A stretch of DNA of 64,000 bases from Alteribacter natronophilus. GTDB taxonomy: Bacteria; Bacillota; Bacilli; Bacillales; Salisediminibacteriaceae. Location of the stretch: positions 74,920-138,919 of the forward strand of contig NZ_VCRO01000006.1 of the NCBI RefSeq assembly GCF_006007885.1, given 5' to 3'. The position numbers were made by a program, and so were the translations under genes. This document shows positions 1-7,925 of this stretch, one piece after another (the first letter of the stretch is position 1; each line of letters begins with the position of its first letter). Under the pieces are notes generated by a model that was not told the DNA's origin, ran no database searches, and saw nothing but the letters and a program-made list of their open reading frames with translations.

Positions 1-180
1 TAATACGATTCCGGCTCTATCGTATTATTTCCCTTTCTTCTTTCTGCGTTTTGATACGATTCCGGCTCTATCGTATTATTTCCCTTTCTTCTCTCTGCGT
101 TTTAATACGATTCAGGCTTTATCGTATTATGTCTCTCTCTTCTTTCTCCGTTATAATACGATTCCGGCTCTATCGTATTA
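1..180. repeat. 51-bp tandem repeat with a hairpin in each unit
   Basis: Four units start at 1, 52, 103 and 154, a period of exactly 51 bp; the array may continue to the left of the window. Each unit opens with a 27-nt hairpin, TAATACGAT, 9-nt loop, ATCGTATTA. The rest of the unit is pyrimidine rich. Unit 2 has TGATACGAT, which still pairs as G-T. Unit 3 changes the loop but keeps both arms. Function unknown. It lies beyond the proA terminator. Confidence 0.9.
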
Positions 181-207
181 TTTCCCCAGCATGATCCTTT
201 TTTCACA

Positions 208-242
208 CAAAAAAGCCCGGAGAGCGGTTTCCTCTCCGGGCT
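208..242 (-). terminator. Rho-independent terminator of proA
   Basis: Perfect 11-bp arms (214-224 and 232-242, AGCCCGGAGAG) with a 7-nt loop, followed on the minus strand by a T run. It lies about 20 nt after the proA stop codon and ends the pro operon. Confidence 0.9.
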
Positions 243-260
243 ATCTTAATGATCAGCGGT

Positions 261-1523
261 TTAACGTACCTGGCCGCTTCCTTTCATAACATATTTCACT
301 GTAGTAAGAGCCGGAAGTCCCATTGGGCCGCGGGCATGAAGCTTTTGTGTGGAGATCCCGATCTCAGCACCAAAGCCGAGTGCACTTCCGTCGGTAAAAC
401 GGGTTGATGCATTATGGTAAATAGCTGCTGCGTCTACAAGACCTGTGAACTGTGCAGCAGTCCGGGCGTCTTCCGTTACGATCGCTTCGGAATGCTTGGT
501 ACCATACGCGTCGATGTGTTCGACTGCTTCTGACGCGTCATCCACAATTTTCACTGCAACGTCAAGACTGAGAAATTCATTTGCCCAGTGGTCTTCTGTC
601 GCTTTTTCCGCACCAGGGAACTCCCCAACAGCACGGTCACAGCCGTAAACGCCGATGCCATGTTCTTTAAGGGCACTTACGAGAGCTTCCTTATTTTCAG
701 CAAGCCACTCACTGTGAATAATAAGCGTTTCCGCTGCATTACAAACCGCCGGGCGGTCTGTCTTGGCGTTGACGAAAATATTAATCGCTTTTTCCACATC
801 AGCCTCTTTGTCAATGTAGATGTGGCAGTTTCCGACACCAGTCTCAAGGACAGGTACGGTCGCGTTGTTCACCACCGCGGAGATGAGCTTGCCGCCGCCT
901 CGGGGGATGAGCACATCGATGTGTTCTTTCATGGTGAACAGCTGCTCAGTCGCGTCGCGGTCCGTGCTGTCGATGAACTGTACAGCATCAGCTGAAACTT
1001 CTGTGTTTGCCAGTGCCTCTTTCATAAGACGCACGATCGTACGGTTTGAATGGATGGCAGAGGAACCACCTTTAAGAACGATGGCATTACCTGATTTAAG
1101 AGCAAGCCCTGTTGCGTCTACGGTTACGTTAGGGCGTGCCTCATAAATCATGCCGATGACGCCGAGCGGTACGCGAACCGTTTCCACCTGCAGACCATTG
1201 TCAAGCGTCCAGTCCGATACGATTTCACCTGCCGGATCCTCGAGTTTCGCCACGTCGCGAAGGCCCTGTGCAAATTCGTTTACACGTGCCTCGCTTAGTG
1301 AAAGACGGTCCATATACGCCTCGTCGTAGCCTGCTTTACGGCCGTTCTGAAGGTCCTGTTCATTGGCAGTCAGAATCGCTGCTGTATTCTGGTCAAGGTA
1401 GTCGGCAATGGTATGAAGCGCTTCGTTTTTCTTCTCAGTTGAAAGCATGCCGAGATATTTGGAAGCTTTCTGTGCCATCTGTGCCTGTTCTTTTACGTTT
1501 ACTGGTCCGACTGTAGTCGTCAC
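261..1523 (-). CDS. proA: Gamma-glutamyl phosphate reductase (glutamate-5-semialdehyde dehydrogenase)
   Basis: Second step of proline synthesis: NADPH-dependent reduction of glutamyl-5-phosphate to glutamate-5-semialdehyde in the cytoplasm. The 420-residue length is normal for ProA. The aldehyde-dehydrogenase-like fold shows the YEARPNVTVDA segment near residue 128, VLKGGSSA near 149 and the catalytic cysteine at about 261 in PAVCNAAETL. It is the last gene of proC-proB-proA, 118 nt after proB, and is followed by a strong terminator. No T-box was seen before it. Confidence 0.97.
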   Translation of the reverse strand: MTTTVGPVNVKEQAQMAQKASKYLGMLSTEKKNEALHTIADYLDQNTAAILTANEQDLQNGRKAGYDEAYMDRLSLSEARVNEFAQGLRDVAKLEDPAGEIVSDWTLDNGLQVETVRVPLGVIGMIYEARPNVTVDATGLALKSGNAIVLKGGSSAIHSNRTIVRLMKEALANTEVSADAVQFIDSTDRDATEQLFTMKEHIDVLIPRGGGKLISAVVNNATVPVLETGVGNCHIYIDKEADVEKAINIFVNAKTDRPAVCNAAETLIIHSEWLAENKEALVSALKEHGIGVYGCDRAVGEFPGAEKATEDHWANEFLSLDVAVKIVDDASEAVEHIDAYGTKHSEAIVTEDARTAAQFTGLVDAAAIYHNASTRFTDGSALGFGAEIGISTQKLHARGPMGLPALTTVKYVMKGSGQVR

Positions 1524-1641
1524 CCAATCACTCCCTGTATGATTTCAGCCTTTAACCGGCTGTTTAATTCCTGTTGCTGTTGAAATGGTAAATTTACTTT
1601 TTTTCTGATTACTATTCGCTTTTTCGAATTGACCGGGCCTG

Positions 1642-2763
1642 TTATACCCCTACCGGAATCGCAACTTCAAGTTCGCAGACAAACGCTTCACTATTCATAA
1701 CAGCACCGTCCATTTTATGGTCTCTGGACTTTTCGAGCTGAAAGCGGGTCAGATCCTCCGATGAATAGTTCATCATGCCGAGACCAAGGGCTGTGCCCTG
1801 AACATCTTTGATCCGTACAACGGATCCTTTTTTAAAGTGACCGTTGATCTGGTATACCTGGCTCGGAAGAAGGTTGTTTTTGTCTTCAACAATTGCCTCG
1901 CGCGCTTCGTCCACGATGGTAATTTCCGCTTCCGGGCCTGAGTTAAATGCAATCCACTGGCGCTTATGATCGAGATTGCATTCGGTTTCCTCACATGTGA
2001 AATACGTGCCCCGTGCAGTTTCAGCCACCGCGTCAACGATGATCCATTTTATATTTGAGCGGCCGAGGAATGAAGGAATACCCGATGCCATGGCAATTTT
2101 GAAGGCATCAATCTTGGAACGCATGCCCCCTGTACCGACACTTGATCCCGGTTCTCCTGCCATGTCCTCGATTTCATCTGTAATTTCCGTTACTTTTGGA
2201 AGCAGTTCCGCGTTTTCGTTTTTGCGCGGATCATCGTCGTACAGTCCGTCAATGTCAGACAGAATAATGAGCTGGTCGGCGTCCACAAGACCTGCCACTT
2301 TGGCAGAAAGTGTGTCATTATCGCCGAAACGGAGGCGATCCGTTGTAATCGTGTCGTTTTCGTTGACAATCGGCACGATACCCCGCTCAAGGACAACATT
2401 AATCGTGTTTCGGACATTGTTATAGCGTTTCTCGTCAGAGAAGTCGCCTCGTGTAATCAGGATCTGGGAAGCGGCGTATCCGTGGGAAGAGAGCAGTTCG
2501 GAGTACGTCTCAATCAGACGGCCCTGACCAACGGAGGCGGCTGCCTGCTTTTCAGGAAGCGTATCCGGGCGGTTGACGAAGCCGAGAGTGCGGTAGCCTG
2601 CTGCCACTGCACCGGAGGAGACGAGGAGCACTTCGTGGCCCTGATCCTTCAGTTCGGCAACCTGATCTGTGAGTTTTTCCAGTTTTCTTCTGCTGATATC
2701 CCCGGACTGGCTTGTGAGTGAGCTGCTTCCAATCTTGATCACAACTCTTTTAGTAGACGACAT
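1642..2763 (-). CDS. proB: Glutamate 5-kinase with C-terminal PUA domain
   Basis: First step of proline synthesis: ATP-dependent phosphorylation of glutamate. Residues 1 to about 260 are an amino-acid-kinase domain with VIKIGSSSLT at the N-terminus, VSSGAVAAG near residue 50 and FGDNDTLSAKVAG near 147. The remainder, about 280-373, is a PUA domain (GHFKKGSVVRI). The length of 373 aa fits the two-domain form. AAAGGAG lies 9 nt before the ATG. A 226-nt gap holding an R2 repeat separates it from proC. Confidence 0.97.
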   Translation of the reverse strand: MSSTKRVVIKIGSSSLTSQSGDISRRKLEKLTDQVAELKDQGHEVLLVSSGAVAAGYRTLGFVNRPDTLPEKQAAASVGQGRLIETYSELLSSHGYAASQILITRGDFSDEKRYNNVRNTINVVLERGIVPIVNENDTITTDRLRFGDNDTLSAKVAGLVDADQLIILSDIDGLYDDDPRKNENAELLPKVTEITDEIEDMAGEPGSSVGTGGMRSKIDAFKIAMASGIPSFLGRSNIKWIIVDAVAETARGTYFTCEETECNLDHKRQWIAFNSGPEAEITIVDEAREAIVEDKNNLLPSQVYQINGHFKKGSVVRIKDVQGTALGLGMMNYSSEDLTRFQLEKSRDHKMDGAVMNSEAFVCELEVAIPVGV

Positions 2764-2827
2764 TCTATGAAAACTCCTTTGTTTTGTGTTGGTTTCACAA
2801 TTATCTTTTATATCTATATCGTTACAG

Positions 2828-2932
2828 GCCGGCGCTTTCCACGGGCATCACTTCAGCCTCCTCGTGAAGATCACCCTGCGGGGTCTTCAGTCGATGCTTT
2901 TCCCGTCGGAATCGCCGCCCTCCACTTAATCC
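2828..2932 (-). repeat. R2 GC-rich repeat, diverged copy
   Basis: The segment between proC and proB carries CAGCCTCCTCG, CCCTGCGGGGTCTTC and TTTTCCCGTCGG in the same order as the reverse complement of the element at 47559-47717. It is a diverged copy in the opposite orientation. It contains no gene. It may form a GC-rich RNA structure inside the pro transcript and affect proC versus proBA output (inference). Confidence 0.75.
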
Positions 2933-2989
2933 TTTTTTTCAGTTGTTTGCTGATTTCTGCTCCTGTGCGCTCTACTCAGCATCGAAGTG

Positions 2990-3832
2990 TTATTGTTCTA
3001 CTGGTGCTTTTTCGAGCTGTTCGCTGATTTCCTTTGAGCGGTTCATGGCGCCTTCGACGGCTGCTTTGATGGCTCTTCCGCCGCCGTTTTCTGCGAGGGC
3101 GTCAAGACCGGAAGCGGTCGTACCGTTTTTGGACGTAATGTTTTTACGGAGCTGGGCCGGCGTTTCTTCCCGTTCAAGCATCATTTTTGCTGCACCGAGA
3201 ATCGTCTGTGCGCCGATCTCACGTGCCTGCGCCGGATCCATCCCGTTTTCACGGGCTGTTTTTTCAATATGCTCCATCAGATAATAGTAGTAAGCCGGTC
3301 CGCTTCCGGCGATGCCTGTGAAAAGGTCCATCTGTTCCTCTTCAATCACGTACACTTCACCGATTGCACGAAGCAGCTCTTTTGCCATTACCACATTGTT
3401 CATCGTGCAGTGGCCGCCCGGTGAAATGGCTGTTGCTGATTCCTGCAGCATACTGGACGTATTCGGCATAACGCGGATGACCTGCTGGCCTTCATTGAGG
3501 TGCTCCTCCATAAAGGACGTGCTGATTCCGGCAAGAACACTCATGACCACCTGGTTTGGCTTAATCTGATCCTTTATGGACAGAAGAGACTGTTCCGCAT
3601 CTTTGGGCTTCATCGCGAGAATGATGACATCAGCTGTTGCAATAGGCAGCTTATCGCGGACAATTCCCTGAACACCGTAACGGTTATGAAGTTCAAGCAG
3701 ACGGTCTTCATTGCTGTGGTTCGTTACCAGCACCTGCTGTGGTTCAAGTGTTTTCGTTTTTACAATTCCAGAGATCATTGCTTCCGCCATATTTCCTGCT
3801 CCGATAAATGCAACACGCATGTCTTTATTCAT
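2990..3832 (-). CDS. proC: Pyrroline-5-carboxylate reductase
   Basis: Last step of proline synthesis: NAD(P)H-dependent reduction of 1-pyrroline-5-carboxylate to proline. The 280-residue protein has the N-terminal Rossmann motif GAGNMAEAMISG and the C-terminal dimerisation/active-site segment GSGPAYYYYLMEH near residue 172. It ends with a charged tail. It is first in a proC-proB-proA order on the minus strand, so the whole pathway from glutamate can be read from one region. A GAGG ribosome site precedes the ATG and a sigma-A-like promoter lies just upstream. Confidence 0.96.
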   Translation of the reverse strand: MNKDMRVAFIGAGNMAEAMISGIVKTKTLEPQQVLVTNHSNEDRLLELHNRYGVQGIVRDKLPIATADVIILAMKPKDAEQSLLSIKDQIKPNQVVMSVLAGISTSFMEEHLNEGQQVIRVMPNTSSMLQESATAISPGGHCTMNNVVMAKELLRAIGEVYVIEEEQMDLFTGIAGSGPAYYYYLMEHIEKTARENGMDPAQAREIGAQTILGAAKMMLEREETPAQLRKNITSKNGTTASGLDALAENGGGRAIKAAVEGAMNRSKEISEQLEKAPVEQ

Positions 3833-3857
3833 ATCTGTATCGCGCTCCTCTTTTGAG

Positions 3858-3886
3858 ATAATGTGTTTTCACGTTCGTTTTCACAA
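3858..3886 (-). promoter_or_regulatory. Candidate sigma-A promoter for proC
   Basis: On the minus strand TTGTGA (3886-3881), a 17-nt spacer and CATTAT (3863-3858) lie 26 nt before the proC ATG. The match is moderate. No T-box or other leader fits in the remaining space. Confidence 0.4.
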
Positions 3887-4164
3887 CGATATTAATCGTA
3901 ACACTATGAAAAATCAGTTCAAGGGGTACAGTGAAGGTAGTGAGGATAACGGGGAAATAGTGAATGAAAGCGCAAACATTCCTCCGGCAGCTTCCCCTAA
4001 TCGCAATATTTGCCGTTTAAGAGCATGAGAGAGCACGAGACGCTGGTTGAGGCGGCTGTAAGCAGGCAAGCCAAAGTCAAAATTGCGGGACTTTTCCCTA
4101 ATCTTTAGTCCTTATTCGGAAGTGCCCGGGCATCGGCTGTATCTTAGGGTAATGAGAGATAATA

Positions 4165-4295
4165 GCTGAATAAGAAATTTAACCACTAAATCACTCGTGC
4201 TAAAAACTGAATAAAAAAACTAACCACTAAATCACTCGTGCTAAAAGCTGAATAAATTTACTAACCACTAAATCCACTTCCACTTAAAGCTGAAT
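4165..4295. repeat. 41-bp tandem repeat, three units
   Basis: CTGAATAA starts units at 4166, 4207 and 4248, and a fourth partial unit at 4290. Each unit holds an AACCACTAAATC segment; GTGCTAAAA follows in the first two. A weaker half-period of about 20 bp is visible. It lies in the 500-nt non-coding stretch 3887-4334 between the ABC-F gene and the proC promoter. No gene was seen in the rest of that stretch. Confidence 0.85.
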
Positions 4296-4334
4296 GTGAT
4301 ATTCCCGCCAAAAAGCCTCAAACCCCCCATCAAA

Positions 4335-4364
4335 CAAAAAACAGACGCCCCAACAAGGGGGCGC
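4335..4364 (-). terminator. Terminator of the ABC-F gene
   Basis: On the minus strand GGCGCCCC, a 5-nt loop and GGGGCGTC form a stem with one G-T pair, followed by a run of Ts. It begins 7 nt after the stop codon of the ABC-F gene. Confidence 0.85.
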
Positions 4365-4370
4365 CAGCCT

Positions 4371-5972
4371 CTACATCCTCTTTTTCATTTCAATCAGCTC
4401 ACTATACTCTTTCTCGAGCTTTTCTTTTTCCTTATCATCCCGGACCTCTGTCAGTCTGCCTGAGATCTCCGACAGCTTCAGGTCGAGCGTGAGGGCATCC
4501 ATCCGCTCCTCTTCCTCCTTAAGGGTTTGCGTTCCTTCATTAACACCACGCAGGACTGCCTGTTCGTTGCTGATCTCCAGGATTTCATCCGCAACCTGGC
4601 GTATAAGAAAGCGATCGTGAGATACAAAGAGAACCGTTCCCGGATAGGCACAGAGTACATCCCCCAGAGCCTCCCGGGACATAAGGTCGAGAAAATTGGT
4701 CGGCTCATCGAGAAGCAGGAGATTATAATCACCGAGAAACACCCTGGCCAGTGATGTTTTTACCTTCTCCCCACCGCTAAGCACCGATACGGGCCGCTGG
4801 ACCGATTCACGCGTGAATCCAAGCCGGGCAAGAACAATTCTGATAAACGTCTCATCGTACCGGCTTTTGTCCACCACATTCCCCAGAACACTCTTTCTTT
4901 CATTAAGATCCTCGAGCTGCTGATAAAACATCCCAATCCTCGCTGGTTCGGCGATGCGGATTCCCCGGGTCTCACTGGCAATCGCATAAAGAAGCGTCGA
5001 CTTCCCCGCTCCGTTTGCCCCTGTGATGGCTACCTTTGTTCCGGGCTTTACGGATCCTGTCAGTCCATTGAAAAGCTCCCGCCCTCCGGCGGATACGGCT
5101 GTACGGTCGAAATTGATGACGCTGCGGCTGTGAATTGCCGGGAAGCGCTGAAGATCGAAAGTCACCTTCCGGGCATTCCGGGGCTTTTCCTTTACTTCAA
5201 GCTGATCAATCCTGCTCTGAATAGCCTTTGCCCCTTTATCGAGCTTCGCCTTCTGTTTTCCGCTGCTCCGTTTGTGCAGCCTTGCTTCCGAGTTCCCCAT
5301 CCTGCGCGGGGCTTTTCTGATCGAGGCGGACTTCTGTGACCTCTCCGTTTTAGCCTCTTCAAGCCGTTTTTTTTCCTTTTCGTACTCGTTGTATTCAAAC
5401 CACTGCCGCTCGACCTGCTGTTCCTTCAGACTCACATACTCAGTGTAATTGCCTTCGTACACGTTCACCCGGCCATCTTCCACTTCCCAGATCTGCGTGC
5501 AGATCCGGTCAAGCATTTCCCTGTCGTGAGCGATAAGAAGTACTGCTCCCCGGAACGCAAGCAGTTCCTCCTCCAGCTTTTCCATTCCTTTAATATCAAG
5601 ATGACTCCCCGGCTCATCAGCAGCAATAAGCTTTGCTTCCTGTGCAAGTGCTTCGGCAATCTTTTTTCTGGTCGCCTCTCCCCCGCTCAGATTAACCCGG
5701 TCAGGCACGTGCCATTTGCTTCCGAGTTCAGGGGTCGACAGGTCATCCATCCTCTCCAGCTGGGGAATGTATGCCGCCTCACCATCAAGAGACACGGTTC
5801 CACCATCAGGTTCAAGCTCACCCACAAGCATTTTCAATAGTGTCGATTTTCCTTCCCCGTTTCTTCCGACAATGCCGATCCGGTCATTTTCATATACTGC
5901 GAGGTCGCCGGTTTTTACCACCGTACGGTCCCCGTATTGTTTTTCAAGATCACTGATCTTCATTAAAAGCAT
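4371..5972 (-). CDS. ABC-F family ribosome-protection ATPase (VmlR/Vga type)
   Basis: Two ABC ATPase domains in tandem and no membrane segment, so a ribosome-acting ABC-F protein, not a transporter. Domain 1 has Walker A GRNGEGKST, signature LSGGE and Walker B ending ADEPGSHLD, where most relatives have PTNHLD. A charged coiled-coil linker of about 100 residues follows (near 190-290), with the RRMGNSEARLHKR segment. Domain 2 has GANGAGKST, LSGGEK and LLLDEPTNFLD. The charged C-terminal extension and 533-aa length fit the Vga/VmlR antibiotic-resistance group, whose members displace lincosamides, streptogramin A and pleuromutilins. The drug range here is inferred. The first ATG is 7 nt after GGGGAGG, so it is preferred over Met4. 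Confidence 0.85.
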   Translation of the reverse strand: MLLMKISDLEKQYGDRTVVKTGDLAVYENDRIGIVGRNGEGKSTLLKMLVGELEPDGGTVSLDGEAAYIPQLERMDDLSTPELGSKWHVPDRVNLSGGEATRKKIAEALAQEAKLIAADEPGSHLDIKGMEKLEEELLAFRGAVLLIAHDREMLDRICTQIWEVEDGRVNVYEGNYTEYVSLKEQQVERQWFEYNEYEKEKKRLEEAKTERSQKSASIRKAPRRMGNSEARLHKRSSGKQKAKLDKGAKAIQSRIDQLEVKEKPRNARKVTFDLQRFPAIHSRSVINFDRTAVSAGGRELFNGLTGSVKPGTKVAITGANGAGKSTLLYAIASETRGIRIAEPARIGMFYQQLEDLNERKSVLGNVVDKSRYDETFIRIVLARLGFTRESVQRPVSVLSGGEKVKTSLARVFLGDYNLLLLDEPTNFLDLMSREALGDVLCAYPGTVLFVSHDRFLIRQVADEILEISNEQAVLRGVNEGTQTLKEEEERMDALTLDLKLSEISGRLTEVRDDKEKEKLEKEYSELIEMKKRM

Positions 5973-6195
5973 TAAAAAACCTCCCCGAAATCCGGAGAGG
6001 AGTCGTGTACGTGTTCAGGTACGGCAAAAAGACACAGCAGTACTGCAGACTGCCGTTTCTCTATATCCGAGTTGAAGTTTACCTGAAAAAGCGCAGACGA
6101 ATCCTGTCTCCAGACTAAATGTTTGTTTCATTCATTTAGATCCGTATAAACAGAATTAGTTATCCATCGCCTCAGGTACCTTCCTTTCTCAGGTT
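5973..6195 (-). promoter_or_regulatory. Attenuator leader of the ABC-F gene
   Basis: The transcript should start near 6195 and run about 220 nt before the gene. Directly before the start codon lies an intrinsic terminator: CCTCTCCG (6000-5993), 5-nt loop, CGGGGAGG (5987-5980), then TTTTTT. Its 3' arm is also the gene's Shine-Dalgarno. Folding would therefore both stop transcription and hide the ribosome site. Together with a tiny upstream ORF this fits antibiotic-induced attenuation, as reported for vmlR-like and Listeria lmo0919-like genes. The antiterminator partner was not identified. Confidence 0.75.
6156..6167 (-). other. Candidate three-codon leader ORF (Met-Asp-Asn-stop)
   Basis: ATG GAT AAC TAA lies about 28 nt after the predicted transcription start in the ABC-F leader. 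AGGAAGG precedes it with 11-nt spacing, which is longer than ideal. Very short leader ORFs are known in inducible ABC-F leaders, where ribosome stalling on them controls the terminator. Its use here is inferred. Confidence 0.45.
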
Positions 6196-6201
6196 ACTAT
6201 T

Positions 6202-6230
6202 ATCATATATCTGAACAAACAATGGTGCAA
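6202..6230 (-). promoter_or_regulatory. Sigma-A promoter of the ABC-F leader
   Basis: TTGCAC (6230-6225), exactly 17 nt, TATGAT (6207-6202) on the minus strand. It is a good sigma-A match and places the start near 6195. Confidence 0.75.
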
Positions 6231-6239
6231 TAAAAAAAG

Positions 6240-6472
6240 AGTCTGGGACATAAGGAAAGTGTTTAGATTAGAATCCGAACAAAAAGCTGATAAGCGGATG
6301 AAATATTCGCCGACTCCTGCGGGAGGAAAAGCGCAGGTGAGACCCCGCAGTGCGAAGCACGCGGAGGCTCAGCCGCTTCCCGCGGAAAGCGGCGAATATT
6401 TCAGTAGCGATTTACCTGCACCGCATATTGGCTGTTCGGATTTTCGTCTGTAAAAATACTTCTGTCCCAGCC
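6240..6472 (+). repeat. R1 repeat element, copy A
   Basis: About 233 bp with imperfect inverted ends: it opens AGTCTGGGACA and closes TGTCCCAGCC. Inner inverted pairs include AATCCGAACAA with TGTTCGGATT and AAATATTCGCCG with CGGCGAATATTT. The GC-rich centre carries GGGAGGAAAAGCGCAGG and GAGGCTCAGCCGCTTCCCGC. It encodes no transposase; open frames inside recur with the repeat and are not genes. It fills the space between the ABC-2 operon end and the ABC-F promoter and could act as a terminator (inference). Confidence 0.92.
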
Positions 6473-6485
6473 ACCCGTCCCATTA

Positions 6486-7193
6486 TCATCCTTCCACTTC
6501 AGTAACGTCGAAAAAATCATAAGTCTCGTAACTGAAGCTGATGTTTTCAGGAATCTTAAGATAAATAATATGAGGACCCTGTTTATAATCACTGTAAAAA
6601 GTGGCAGAGACTCCCCCATCGGCAAACTGCCGTGCAGGGAAAACCGCTTCAAAAATACTTACACTGATACGGTCATCCTCCGGGATGGAGACCCACAGCT
6701 GCTCCTCCAGCTCATTCAGCCCTGCCCTGAATGGTTCAAACCTGTCTGTAATGTCGTACCCGTTGATGTGCGATGATCCAGAAAAGTGGTACAGTTCGAT
6801 GTTATTGCCGTCAGCCGGTTCAGTAACCAGCGACACATTGCCGTGGCTGTTCATCAGCATCTCCAGATCAAGCTCGTTTCCCACATAAGTAAACGTATAA
6901 TGTCCTCTCAGGAATTTTTCGTCAATCTGATTCAGGTTTCCTGCTGAAACACGATCCAGCAGAGCTTCATTTTCCGCCTCATAATAATCATCCGGATGGA
7001 ACTCACCGCCGGAATGAAAGAGGAATACGATCAGGACACTGGCCGCAAGCACTGCTCCATAGCCTGCAAGGACAAAGTTGCGTACACGGCGCATGCCCGG
7101 CCTGACGCCAAAAGTCTGACTCTTTCCGATCATAAGGAAAACCCCGGCTAAAATGATCAGACCGAGAACGATAATTAAGTTTGTCGCTCCCAC
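6486..7193 (-). CDS. Membrane-anchored protein of the GntR/ABC-2 operon, unknown function
   Basis: Not recognised. The 235-residue protein has two N-terminal membrane segments (about 4-22 and 42-62), then a soluble domain of about 170 residues, probably outside the cell. The start is GTG with GGAGGTGA 5 nt upstream, and it directly follows the stop codon of the ABC-2 permease, so the two are likely translationally coupled. Its place as last gene of the regulator-ATPase-permease operon suggests an accessory or sensing part of that transporter. No terminator follows except the R1 element. Confidence 0.75.
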   Translation of the reverse strand: MGATNLIIVLGLIILAGVFLMIGKSQTFGVRPGMRRVRNFVLAGYGAVLAASVLIVFLFHSGGEFHPDDYYEAENEALLDRVSAGNLNQIDEKFLRGHYTFTYVGNELDLEMLMNSHGNVSLVTEPADGNNIELYHFSGSSHINGYDITDRFEPFRAGLNELEEQLWVSIPEDDRISVSIFEAVFPARQFADGGVSATFYSDYKQGPHIIYLKIPENISFSYETYDFFDVTEVEG

Positions 7194-7925
7194 TTACATC
7201 ACCTCCAGGCGATCGGTCATCCAGGCTGACAGACCAAAGCATAGAGCTGCCAGGCCAAGCATTTTTACTAAAAAAAGCCAAATGGATTCTTCCAGAAAAA
7301 CCATTGCAAATAACGGTCCGGCTTCGACCACCCATCCGCTGAAAAGAAAACCGAAAAATGCAGCCGGAATAACAACCTTCATTACAGGATGGAGCTGAAC
7401 GGCACTTCCCGCCAGATAACCGAGAGCAGCGGCCATCAGAATATATAAACTTGTAGAAAAGATCCCTGCTGCAGCCGTGCTGACTCCATACATGCCTCCG
7501 CCAAGGTGTAATATGATTTCACTGTTAATCAATATCAGAATGACGGCAAGCAGAAATCCAGACAGTATGGCGGTTATACCGCTGATCACGCTGATAATAC
7601 CGAGAAAAACAGCATTGGACACGTTACTTGTCAGCCGGTTTGTTACAAACACAAAGTCATGTTTTCGATCCTCTTTTGTTGTAAGCAGAACAGCTGTAAC
7701 AAATGCCCAGATACCTGTAAAAATAATGACAGTCATTGAAGAATACTGAGTACCGGCAACTGTGTAAATTCCTCCCATTGAAAATGAACCTGTACCACCG
7801 AGGGAAAAAAGAATACCGAGCAGCTGAACAAACATTAGAGTTGTAAATGCTCCTTTATAAGTGCGCATCTTATATATGATCTGCTTTTTAATTACATCAC
7901 CGGTGCTGATTTCATTCAAAGACAT
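7194..7925 (-). CDS. ABC-2 type permease of a YtrB-like transporter
   Basis: Hydrophobic protein of about 243 residues with around six membrane segments; it pairs with the ATPase encoded just upstream. The open frame extends upstream to 7973, but GGGGG lies 8 nt before the ATG at 7925 (MSLNEISTGDV), so that start is preferred; it overlaps the ATPase 3' end by 14 nt. The loops are short, as in small ABC-2 permeases. Substrate unknown; relatives with a YtrA-type repressor respond to cell-wall antibiotics. Confidence 0.8.
   Translation of the reverse strand: MSLNEISTGDVIKKQIIYKMRTYKGAFTTLMFVQLLGILFSLGGTGSFSMGGIYTVAGTQYSSMTVIIFTGIWAFVTAVLLTTKEDRKHDFVFVTNRLTSNVSNAVFLGIISVISGITAILSGFLLAVILILINSEIILHLGGGMYGVSTAAAGIFSTSLYILMAAALGYLAGSAVQLHPVMKVVIPAAFFGFLFSGWVVEAGPLFAMVFLEESIWLFLVKMLGLAALCFGLSAWMTDRLEVM

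Noticed and set aside
1-180. Possible CRISPR array
   Set aside because: Only 51-bp tandem copies; the segments between hairpins are near-identical, not unique spacers, and no cas gene is seen.
3833-4164. Proline T-box leader before proC
   Set aside because: The T-box core (AGGGTGGNACCGCG type) is not present on the minus strand, and the promoter lies too close to the gene.
6259-6453. Open frame starting MFRLESEQKADKRMKYSPTP, also seen in copies near 15117-15326 and 21678-21872
   Set aside because: It is translated R1 repeat; the frame recurs only with the repeat, has no ribosome site and is broken in copy B.
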